Positions 11,994 through 21,473 of a DNA stretch of 64,000 nt are shown in pieces. Location of the stretch: NCBI RefSeq assembly GCF_009870125.1, contig NC_046680.1, forward strand, positions 9,424,001 through 9,488,000, read 5' to 3'. Source of the stretch: Drosophila pseudoobscura. Taxonomy: Eukaryota; Arthropoda; Insecta; Diptera; Drosophilidae. The notes beneath the pieces were generated by a model that did not search any database, had not been told where the DNA came from, and was given only the letters and a program-made list of their open reading frames with translations. The stretch's first letter is position 1, and the number at the start of each line of letters is the position of its first letter. The translations under genes were made by a program, and so were the position numbers.

Positions 11994-12639
11994 CTCTACA
12001 TTTATACCCCAATAGAATAGAACGGCGGTAATATTAAAAGACCGGCCGTGTCAATGGTTTTGAACCAGTTTTGAACCGTGCCACAAACGACATATGTATC
12101 TCCGCGCAGCGATTTTGAGCAAATTAACAAATTGTTAATGGATGCCGTGCTGTATTTAAAGTAATATAAACGTATTATTTAATATGTAAATATGTAGATA
12201 ATTTATTGTTATTAAACATGTGTATAGAATAGAATGTTATAGATTATTTAATTCGGTGCAATAGGCAAAGCGTCCGCTTAAATGAACCAAAGCACGTTAC
12301 AAATTTAAAAGTTTCATAACTTCTAAACCATCAAACTTACCAATGAAAATCAAAAGACTACTGATGGGCAAATATTTAAACTTAAACAAAACAAACTTCT
12401 TATATTTTTAAACATTTTTCTAAGACGTTTTTATATATGGACGTTGACATGCAATGACTGCATCTATCAAGAGGCGATGCAATTACTGCACCGTCAAGTG
12501 GCCCGTGTGACACCAGCAGAAGGCTGTTACGCGCGGATCCCAGGCAAAACGCAGCCCTCCTCCCGCCCAACCGACCGAGGGGCGCTGCCGCATGACGCGC
12601 GGTGCGTAGCCGAACCAAACGCGAGCATGCAAGAAAGAT

Positions 12640-12740
12640 AGATATTAGACTAACATTCGAGGAAAATTAGCACTAAACTTATTAAGAAATTAGGCATGCA
12701 ATAAAATACAAAATACAAATACCACTACAATTACTAATTA
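12640..12740 (-). mobile_element. 3' end of a non-LTR retrotransposon, reversed
   Basis: The reverse complement of this stretch matches the plus strand just after the reverse-transcriptase fragment at 19.9 kb. Shared words in the same order are GTAATTGTAGTGGTAT, GCATGCCTA, and GCTAATTTTCCTCGAAT followed by TTAGTC. It is therefore a second copy of the same element's 3' untranslated tail in the opposite orientation. The GC-rich sequence at 12450-12630 may belong to it, but no match within the window supports that. Confidence 0.65.
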
Positions 12741-13187
12741 ATTAATAATAATAAAAATTTTAATTAATAAATAAGAAATATACTGCCTTTTTCCACCCCA
12801 CAGATTATTTGGTTCAATGTAACGGAGAAGAATATCGAACTTTTTTTTTGGTAAGATAAGTCAAATCTTAACAGAATTGTATTAATTGCTCAATACATAT
12901 GTATATACATATGCAAACATATTTATGTAAATATGTTTATTCTTACATGCATACATACATATTTATGTTATGTGCGACAAAATGCACACACACAGCTCTG
13001 GAGAAAGTCAATTCTGTGGAAGATTCGAGAGAAGTTTAGTCTGCGCCGTGGGGCTTTCTGGACCTGTGCCTGAGCCCCGGCTTTGCCTTCCAAACTGCAA
13101 ATTCAGCATCTAGCCAATTTAGAAGACTTATGGCCCGAACAAAGCGATTGTTTGCCAACTTTGCAGACACTCCGAAGTGGAAAAACA

Positions 13188-13291
13188 ATGGAGGCCGACG
13201 CTAGCGACGACGACGACGACGACGACAACGGTTTGGTGCTGCCAACTGATGCGGCAAATGAGCGGCGGATAGCAATTTGCCCGCCGGACAC
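13188..13291 (+). CDS. Possible first coding exon, acidic N-terminus
   Basis: An ATG in strong Drosophila context (AAACAATGG) opens 34 codons beginning MEADASDDDDDDDNGLVLPT and ending CPPD. The frame runs into a near-perfect donor (AC|GTAAGC at 13291/13292). Sequence before the ATG also stays open for some 35 codons. No matching acceptor exon is obvious within a few kilobases, so if real the gene has a large first intron or the remaining exons are short. I do not recognise the product. A chance open frame over a GAC repeat next to a donor-like hexamer is the main alternative. Confidence 0.3.
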
Positions 13292-16200
13292 GTAAGCGGC
13301 GCAGATTTTCAGCAAAAAGCATGACACAAAAGCAGCAAAATATAATTAGTCGAGTCGTGATAAAAACGGAGAACAGCAGAGAGGAAAAAACCGTACGAAA
13401 ATACATTTTAGAGGCCTGTTTTTGCGTTGTTTTTGTTTTTTTTTTTGGCTTTGCGGAGCAAAACGTTCAATTAGCGTTCAAGGGCGATGTTGCCACTTTT
13501 CAGTTCGGCACGAAAACAACGAGAAGAAATTTTCCGCGCTTTCGGAAGTCTCTCTCTCTCTCTCTCTCCCGCTCTTGGTTGTCGCTCGTTTGCTCTCTCA
13601 CCACTCTCTCAATTCGACCGGCTAAAAGTGCGGCGAATTCGGCGAGCGAAAATATACTGTCAGCACACACACACACACATGCACACATGCATACCCGTAC
13701 ATATCAAAAACGCACTTTTCTACAATTTACTTTTGTGGTGCGCTGTTGCCGCTTTTCACCCATTACGTAGCATGGCGAAACCGAAAAAAATAAACATTGA
13801 AACGTTCAAATCGTTTGTTTGTGGGGGGAGTGGCGGGTGGGGCGCAGGAGTGGAGTGGCAGCTCGAGGGTGAGCCCGGGGATGAGAGTTTGATGTGGTTG
13901 TGACTGTGTGGGCGGCGGGGGTGAAGTGCATGCCTGGCGCCATTTATGACGTTGATTAAGTCAACTCTATATTGTTTCGTTTAACTGTGCTTTTTATGCA
14001 GTGTCCCTACCAGACTAGGCACGCGCCCCTAGGCTCCCACCACCCCTCGAAGGATGGCAATTATATTTGGCAAATGCTCTGCCTGTGCCACTGCCGCCCC
14101 CCCAAATTACGGCATTCATGTATTTACCCGTACGCGTATTTATTTATAAACAATTACGAGTGCCTCGGCATTGGGGCGCATGTGAAACATTTTAATTATA
14201 GAACATTTTGCGTGTCGCTGTGGCATTTCGATTGCGCATTTTTGGTTTCGATTAAAGTGCAAATATGCGTCGCAGCAATGATGTCATTCCCCATGCCCCA
14301 TGCCCCTACGGCACACGCTCCCCGGGAAAGAATCCGATAAAATTTAATTTCTTCACGGGATTACATTACCGTTGGCTGCTGGCATGTCCGTGTGGCGCAG
14401 TATGACGTCAATCGATGCGGCAGCCGAGCCACAACCCATTTGCCTTTGACGCCATTTTATGTGCTCGATGCGTGGCTCTGTGGCAGGAACTTCGAAGGCG
14501 GTGGCGATTACGGTCAGGAAGGAGGCACAGGCAGCGCTAATGATGGATAGATATGAAAGTGTGTAGAGGAAAAGCTCTTTAAACGATAGTCCTTCAAGAC
14601 AGATAGAGGTGTTCCTACCCCTACAAAAACTGTTTGACAGAAATTTGTGACAATACAATCTATAAAATTCAAAGCAAATAGGTACTCACGGATGGGATAA
14701 GATATGGTAAGCTTGAACATACTCTGTGTTCCTAGAACCTTAAATAATATCATACCGTGAAGGTAATGGTAATTCCCATATAGATTTTCAACAATATTTG
14801 AACTTGAATGAAATTGATTGTAAGCTCAATTCTCCCGGCAGCGGGATTGTATATTTGATTGTTCTCTGTAAAAAAGCCAATAAAATTAGTTTCTTAATAG
14901 TTCCACGATGTTTTTCTCAAATTGGAAGCTGCCAAACATCTCAATCCCATTAACATTAGCGCGCCCACAGGCCCCCAGGCCCACTTTTGGCTACCGAATA
15001 TGCCAGCGGCGGAGGTCTCTATAAATCTACCTTTTCGACAGACAGGCCATTTCATTAAAAATGGTAATTTGCAACCGGCCGAGGAGCTCCGAGCAGGGGA
15101 ATGAGTCAGTGGTGGCAGCGGCTGCGGAGGCAAACGACCATTTTATGGCCCGTCACTCAGAAGGCCAACCGCGGGGCGAACGAGCATAAAAACCGAAAAT
15201 GGAGAACTATGGGAAGAGTAGTGTGGAGTGGCGTGGAGGAAGAGGAGGCGAAAACGCCCTCGCACAGCGGAGGATGATGTGCCTCCGTAAGCTGCCAGAA
15301 GAAGCCATCCTCCGAACAAATGGATGAATAATCACTATGCTTTCTAGTACAGTAGTAGCCAAAAGTTAACGAGAGAATAATCGTACCCATAGTACAGAGC
15401 ATTGAGCAAAACCACCAGAGGCAGACGAATTGAATCCCGTTTGACAGTAAGTCACATTAATATAATATACATTAAATAATATATCGAATGAAATCGAACT
15501 GATCTTTTTTTTAGTAGGTAACAGTTGGGCCTTCTTCAAAACTGTCTATCCAATATACATATACAAGAAGGTTATACATACATACATGTAAGGTTGTTTG
15601 ATAACAACTTTGAGTTTAGGGTGAAAAAAATGTTCCATTTTCATATCCATTTTCATTATTCTGGTATGGTATTCATGGCTCATCAGAGAAGTACAGGCTG
15701 ACGTAGAAAATGAAGGCAGGAGATTAAGAGAAGAGAGAACAGACAGACATCCACTCCACCGAGAGAAAACCGGTTGCGAGCGAAAACAGTTCGCCGTGCG
15801 GCGAATTGGAATCGACGAAAAGACAAACAAACAGGTCGGGTTGGTTGAACGTCCGATTGGTCGCCGAAAGACACCCGAAGTGTTTCTGATTTCGTATTGG
15901 CTCACGATTGCAACTTCGTGCAGCCGAATGGTGCCATTGGTTTTCTCGCTTCTGTTGGGCGTTTTTATGTTGTCTGCACAAACCGTTATTATTGATGGGC
16001 TTCATGGGGCGGGGTTGGTGGTGCGGCGTGGTGAAAACACGGACGAAAAAATGCCACCCAGAAAAGCATTTGCAGCAGAGGAGATAGCTCAGGGTTCGAC
16101 GGGGTCTATACAATAAATTTGTATGGACAGAATGAAGGGAATGAAGGCGCCAACAACGTCGATAAGGAGAAGAAGCACACCGACACTAGCAGATCAGATC

Positions 16201-17358
16201 ATCCAGCAACATCCTGGCAGAATCAGGCCTCGTTCCCATTCTCTATGTTAGGAGTTCCCGTGATCGACTGCTCGGTTTTCTAGGCTCTTGTCTCGAGGAA
16301 CCCGGATCACAAATAAAAGCCTTCAAGGAAAGGAATAATCGTACTGGTGCTTGGCGCTGGATCTAAATGGCCGCACAACTGCTGCCTGTGTGCTGGGCGT
16401 CGGTGACTTTCATTGGTGGGTGGGTGATTTTCGCAAAAAGGACGCAAGGCGGTATACCTCTTCTTTGCTGCATTTCTTTGCGGTCGTTTCCTTTGGTATT
16501 GGCATGGGATTTGGTTGAGAAATGAGAGATGAGCGGATATTAAGCGCTGTGGAAGCCTGTTCCCTTTGTTGCAAATCCAAAAAAAGTATACCTTGGGTAC
16601 CCTGGCTGTTAACGCTGCTGGTGGAGACCTTAAGAGCTGATCAGTGTAATGGAGCCTATGTTAAGCAGGCGCAAAGTACTGCGACATCAAAAACAAAACA
16701 AGTACAGTTGCGTTCACAAAGCTCCGAACCATCTGAATGACAGACCTGCTGCAAAGTTTCCCATTCACGGGACGGCAAAGGCTGCACGTCTTCCCTTCAT
16801 TATTCATTACGAAAATGACAGCAGAAAAACTGTATCTACACTTCCATTCAGAGTCAGCCATATGGAAAGATATCTTTCCATGAGCTCAAAATGCGCAAAG
16901 GAAAAGTCAAAACAAAGGAAAATACTTCTCAGTTACTGTGTGTGTGTGTGTTTGTGTGTGTGTGCGAGGAAGTGTGTTGGTGTGAGTATTGTATAATGAA
17001 ACTCGTTGGGTGATTTTCGGGGTGGAAAGAAAAAATAGGTGGAGTGAAAAATATGCCATGCATGGATATACATACACACATGTATACAATCATACAAAGT
17101 ATCTATTTAATATTGAAAGATATATATATATATATATGTATAAAGAATATATGCAGGCGCAATGTTTTAAAACATGTTCTGGTAAGTTTATACAATAAAT
17201 TAATACATTTTTATAAAAATTGTGACACTGATATTAATATTCCTGTACATACATACATTTGAAAAATGAACGATAGATTTCGTATAAAATGCTTCCATGC
17301 TCGCCATCTAATTGTCATTTCATCTATTACTCAGAAATGGTTGGCTTTTTTTCGAACT
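13292..17358. other. Non-coding spacer with microsatellites
   Basis: I see nothing supportable as a gene. There are pyrimidine runs at 13550-13572, a CA tract at 13666-13690, a GT tract at 16938-16972 and a TA tract at 17119-17138. CT/GAGAG-type runs near 13550 could be GAGA-factor sites for the possible exon upstream, but that is conjecture. Confidence 0.5.
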
Positions 17359-17601
17359 AAGATAACTGGTATGGCGCCATCTAGCCGATGTTTTGTATTG
17401 GACATATATGAATAATCTGGCGCTAATAAATGGAACCTGGAGACAGTTATATCTCGCTCTATCCGCCAGGGGGCGCACAGTGCACAGTGGGCGAATTGAC
17501 CAGGAAAAAACATTTACCTCCTAAATCGTCTATATAAAAAAGCATATAACGGGTTTTGCCGCCCGTGCGGTGCTAAATTTTGAAACGTGGCAGAAGTCTG
17601 G
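17359..17601. repeat. 243-base direct repeat, copy 1, with CTCF-like motifs
   Basis: This stretch recurs in the same orientation at 21229-21473 with scattered substitutions and small indels. Each copy contains GGCGCCATCTA (17373-17383), whose reverse complement holds the fly CTCF core AGATGGCGC, and about 80 bases later CCGCCAGGGGGCGC (17463-17476), which matches the CTCF consensus in plus orientation. The repeat ends ten bases before the MBF2 duplication begins. It may be a host boundary element or a small mobile element. Confidence 0.75.
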
Positions 17602-17712
17602 GGGGCGTGTATGTGTGCCTTCTAGCCAAAGAGTATGTTGGAAGATCGATACCAAATTATGAGAACATCCAGTCGAAGAACACTTTCGGTCTTTTTTCAG
17701 TTTCTATTAAAA

Positions 17713-17718
17713 TTTATT
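17713..17718 (-). promoter_or_regulatory. Polyadenylation signal of MBF2 copy 1
   Basis: AATAAA on the minus strand, 22 bases past the stop codon. The same hexamer lies at the equivalent place in copy 2 (24821-24826). Confidence 0.7.
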
Positions 17719-17739
17719 CGGTTCTATTGCATCCTCGGA

Positions 17740-18172
17740 TTAGCGTCCATAGATCTCGATGGTGGAGTTGAGGCCACGGTTCACCTGGCTGCGGAGGTTG
17801 ATCTGAGCGAAGCGGAAGCCTGGTCCGCCAGACCACAGGGCGGGAGCGGCCCCAGAGGTGTTCTTGAAGTTATCGTACACGAAGATGGCGGAGATGTTGT
17901 AGTAGTTGACGGTGCCCTGCAATCGATGGGGAATCAAATTAGTAATGTGTTCCGCCTTCAGCACTTCAAGCACTTCAACTAGGAGTACGAGTACATACAG
18001 CACGTGGGAAGTCGACGTTGACGTTCCAGTAGTTGTTCTTAATGGGACTGCGGACCTCCACCTGGCGGGAGAGCAGATAGTCGTTGCTGTTGCGGCGTCC
18101 CCAGCTGGCGCTGGAACCGTACACCACGAAGATCGCGGCGACGAGGATGGTGAGACTGAGGAGGAACTTCAT
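17740..18172 (-). CDS. MBF2-family small secreted protein, copy 1
   Basis: Two exons on the minus strand: 18172-17999 (58 codons) and 17916-17740 (58 codons plus TAA), joined in phase 0. The intron is 82 bases with donor GCT|GTATGT and acceptor GATTGCAG. The 116-residue product has a signal peptide (MKFLLSLTILVAAIFVVYG), then a domain of the MBF2 family (PF15868 type) with the hallmark NYYNISAIFVYDNF (62-75) and the conserved tail LNSTIEIYG. There are sequons at N65, N77 and N108. The family is named after a silkworm transcription co-activator, but Drosophila members are small secreted proteins, several strongly induced by stress or expressed in gut; a role for this one is not shown. It resembles the D. 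melanogaster CG13323/CG13324 pair, recalled from memory. It differs from copy 2 at about 21 of 116 residues. Confidence 0.93.
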
Positions 18173-18225
18173 GGTTACTGTTGAGCGTTCTAGGCAGATG
18201 TGGTGTCAGCTGTAGGGACGCCCTG

Positions 18226-18234
18226 CCTTATATA
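18226..18234 (-). promoter_or_regulatory. TATA box of MBF2 copy 1
   Basis: TATATAAGG on the minus strand, 53 bases upstream of the ATG. The expected start site is near 18203, giving a leader of about 30 bases. The element and spacing are the same in copy 2. Confidence 0.8.
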
Positions 18235-18348
18235 CACACAATCGTATTGCCCACCGACAACAGGCACAGCACAGCCACTCAGCTGCCGTGAGCAACACCG
18301 TGATTACAGAGAGTTCCGTCTTTAATTAACTTTTTCAACAGGGCCAGC

Positions 18349-18665
18349 TTATCTTTCCGGTGGGGCAGGGGGCGGTCGGGCAGACCTTTGGCGAGGTCTT
18401 GCAAAAAAGCAAAATAAAAAGAAATCAAAAGCGAAGAAAGCCCCCGACTAGATAAGATTACTGACTCACGGCAGAAGCAGCGGTTGTTCATAACAACCGA
18501 AAGTTGCTAAAAAAGGTTCTCAACCTTCCAGGAAAACTACTTTTCAATATGCTATCACGGCAATAAGTCCTTGAGATTGGGACTTATCTGAATGGCATCT
18601 TAGTCGGAGATACATTTCGCCAGAAAGATACTATCTGTTCAACAAAACAGAAACCTTATCTTCGA
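18349..18665 (-). promoter_or_regulatory. GATA-motif cluster upstream of MBF2 copy 1
   Basis: GATA-type motifs occur at TTATCT 18349-18354, AGATAAG 18450-18456, CTTATCTG 18583-18590 and CTTATCTTC around 18657-18665. All four are kept at corresponding places in copy 2 although the intervening DNA has diverged. GATA factors drive gut and fat-body genes in flies, so this fits a secreted gut or immune-type product. Function is inferred. Confidence 0.5.
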
Positions 18666-19112
18666 ATCATTTAAAGCCCTCAACGAGGGTTTTCGGAGAG
18701 TGGACTGTATTCCATGTGTTGGGCGGATGGGTAGAAGCACTAGAGATTTAGACTCTTTATGTAATTAAGAATGACCAATCCTATCAACGACCAACTGAAT
18801 ATTCATTAAAGTTAATTAGAATCTATCCCCTACCTCATTAAAGTGGTACATTTCTTCCGGCATTAATATTGCTTCAACTGCAGCTTCCAGCTGAGGGAAT
18901 TTCGCTTTATATTAGCTATGTAAGTCTACATATTTTTTCAAGAAATTGGAGTAACAAATTGTGAATGCAAAGGTTGTGAAGGTCTAAAATGGCTTTGTTT
19001 TGAGCAAAAATTAATGTTGGACCTACCTTGTGATGGACACACACACAAATATGAAGCTGTGCAAGTATTAACATTGCCCCACCGGCAGCTTCCATCAATG
19101 GGAATTACCTGG

Positions 19113-20009
19113 CGTACGTAGGCTACCTGAACGCTGCTTTCGTAAAGCCGAGCTTTCGAAGCTTAATAGCCTCATTAGGGATTTTGTCATGGTTTTTGTC
19201 ATGTTTCAGTCATGGTTATGAAATTTCATTGTTCATTTTTCTTGTTGGCTCCCTATACCCTATTTGGTGGTTCTCTTGAGAGAATTACCCTAGTGGATGA
19301 TCTGGGTGTTAGGTTAGACCCCAAGTTAAAGTTTTCCGAACACATTTCTACCATGGTAAATAAGGCCATGAGCGTGATTGGGTTTATAAAGAGGTGGTCA
19401 AAGGAATTTGACGACCCCTATATAACAAAGACTCTCTATACCTCGTCCTCTATACCTCTATACGTTCGTCCGATCTTGGAATACGACTCCTGTGTATGGT
19501 GCCCTCAGTACAAAGTAGTAGAATCAGTACAGAAAAACTTTTTACTCTTTGCTCTGCGGGACCTTAACTGTGATGAAGGTGTGAGGCTCCCATCTTACTC
19601 TAGTAAACTGCTATTAGTAAACCTCCCATCCTTAGTTAACCGTAGAAAAATGCTTGGTGTGATTTTTATGCACAACTTGATCAGGGGTGACATAGACAGC
19701 CCTGATCTGTTGAGCCGCATAAAGTTCACGATTCGTATTAGACTTACTAGAAATTTTATACCGTTGTTCCTTCCACTTTGTAGATCGAATTATTCCTTGC
19801 ATGAACCGTTTAGGGCCATATGCTCGGATTATAATTCCCTCTACCATATTATATCCACCACTAATTCTCTTCCTCTTACACACCTTTCTAGTAATGAGTA
19901 ATTGTAGTGGTATTGTATTTTACATGCATGCCTAGTTCTCTCAGTAATTTGAATGCTAATTTTCCTCGAATATTAGTCAAACAGCTATCTTTCATGTCAA
20001 CTTCCAGAA
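19113..20009 (+). mobile_element. 5'-truncated non-LTR retrotransposon fragment
   Basis: The stretch carries the C-terminal part of a reverse-transcriptase polyprotein from about 19255 to 19903, ending in a 3' untranslated tail. Diagnostic pieces are LVDDLGVRLDPKLKFSEHI, MSVIGFIKRWSKEF, LYVRPILEYDSCVWCPQY and SVQKNFLLFALRDL, typical of CR1/Jockey-type elements. It lacks the endonuclease and the catalytic RT palm, so it cannot move. It interrupts the segmental duplication: at 26301-26320 the second copy has the uninterrupted site. The same 3' tail occurs at 12640-12740 in reverse. Confidence 0.85.
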
Positions 20010-20216
20010 ATTTTAATTAAATACCAGTCTTATCCGTGGCACGGATGTGGTGACGAATCCCTCACCGAATGCACCACAATCAGCCCCTGAGGGGGCGTGT
20101 CGAAGTACTGGGGAAACCATGGACCCGGCATTCCGGCAAGCTCATCCTTATCGGCCACTGCCTGACACTGAGTTGGTCTCCGGACTGGTTTGGCTGCATA
20201 TTTATTGCGAATTACA

Positions 20217-21008
20217 CTTCAACTCTCAAACAAATCTCTCGAAAGTACGTTTGGCCGTAAATCGTAAGAACGTTCTGGAGTGGTCGAGGAATTGCCTTCC
20301 GTGCCAACGAGCCAAAATCCATAAGCACAAATCCATAAGATCACCGTCCCCGATGGAACACATACATTTAGACATCGTTGTGATGCCCTTGTTTGACGGA
20401 TACAGATATTGTCTGACAATGATTGACCTTTTTCCCGCTGGCCGGAGTCAGAGCCGTTGAAGGATATGACTGCAGAGACCATATGTGAAGCAATATGACA
20501 CACGACGCCATACCACCCCCAGTCAAATGGCATGATCGAGCGTTGGTCCAGGTCCATGAAAGTCTCCTTGATGTGCCAACCGGATGTACCATGGATCAAG
20601 CTGCTTCCAACCGTCATGTTGGGCCTCCGCACGTGCTTCAAGATTGATGTGCCGTCGGAACCACTCGACTTTGCCAGCCAGTTCAGGAAAAAAATGCAGG
20701 TGGTAAAGCCAACTTCAGCTTCGCTTCCCACCAAGCCCAAACTCTTCCTGCTTAAGGATTTTCACAATTGTTCTCATGTTTTTGTTCGGACTGATGCTGT
20801 ACAAAAACCCTTGGAGCCGCCGTACACAGGACCATACCCGATTGCATCCAAGTCATCAGACCGGGCCTTCACGATCCGCATTAATGGAAAAGAGACGGCT
20901 ATTTCAGTCGACAGGCTAGCATTTATGGCAAATCCCGAGACCAGTTCTTCTGACGATCAGCTATCAAATGTCTCATTACGGACATATGAGAAGAAAAGAC
21001 AAAACTAA
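20217..21008 (+). mobile_element. Ty3/gypsy retrotransposon remnant (integrase part)
   Basis: Only the end of a pol gene remains, in more than one frame. The start shows the zinc-finger end and core entry of an integrase (EWSRNCLPCQRAKIHKH, HLDIV, YRYCLTMIDLF). The middle of the catalytic core is missing near 20455-20500. The rest resumes with SNGMIERW-type sequence and the C-terminal domain (HVFVRTDAVQKPLEPPYTGP, ISVDRL), with a stop at 21006-21008. Frameshifts and the internal gap make it dead. It abuts exactly the end of the MBF2 duplication (20216). Confidence 0.85.
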
Positions 21009-21036
21009 AGATTTTTAACTTTTGTATGGGGAGTAC

Positions 21037-21214
21037 TGTGGGAGCCCGGATCGCAGCCCCTAAACAACACTGATCTTAGAGTCGTTCGCTGTGTGGTAAC
21101 ACCAGCGACTATTTCTAGCGTTCTGGCATCTTGATCTCTGACTTCGACGATAAACAAAGCTTGAGTTAAATCGAAATAATAATTCATATAATATTAATAC
21201 AACTCAAGCGTACA
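21037..21214 (+). mobile_element. Probable 3' LTR of the Ty3/gypsy remnant
   Basis: After the pol stop and a short leader, sequence beginning TGTGGGAGCCCGGATCGC and ending near GCGTACA lies where a 3' LTR is expected. No 5' LTR is present in the window for comparison, so the boundaries rest on the TG...CA ends and position only. Confidence 0.5.
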
Positions 21215-21228
21215 GCCGACCCGCCAAA

Positions 21229-21473
21229 AAGATAACTGGTATGGCGCCATCTAGCCGATAGTTTTTATTGGACATATATGAATACCCTGGCGGTAATAAA
21301 TGGAACCTGGAGTCCTGGAGCTCTATCCGCCAGGGGGCGCACAGTGCACAGTGGGTGAATTGACCAATCTACCAGGAAAAAACCCTTACCTCCTAAAGCG
21401 TCTATTTAAAAAAGCATAAAACGGGTTGTGCCGCCCGTGTGGTGCTAAATTTTAAAATGTGGCAGAAGTCTGG
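21229..21473. repeat. 243-base direct repeat, copy 2, with CTCF-like motifs
   Basis: Same orientation as 17359-17601. The CTCF-like motifs are at 21243-21253 (minus) and 21327-21340 (plus), both unchanged. An extra CTACCA-containing insertion and a short deletion distinguish it from copy 1. It follows the Ty3/gypsy remnant within about 15 bases. Confidence 0.75.

Larger units (their letters stand above)
17610..20216. repeat. Segmental duplication copy 1 (MBF2 gene and flank)
   Basis: The order of sequence from TATGTGTGCCTTCTAGCC through the MBF2 gene, its promoter and about 1 kb upstream matches 24719-26510 closely. The match breaks only where copy 1 contains the insertion 19113-20009. It resumes at the AT-rich stretch before TACCAGTCTTATCCGTGGC and ends at TTGCGAATTACA, where copy 1 passes into Ty3/gypsy sequence. 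Confidence 0.9.

Noticed and set aside
13772..13903. Short frame beginning MAKPKKINIETFKSF
   Set aside because: Attractive N-terminus, but it runs into Gly/Trp-rich low-complexity sequence, has no good donor and no known relative.
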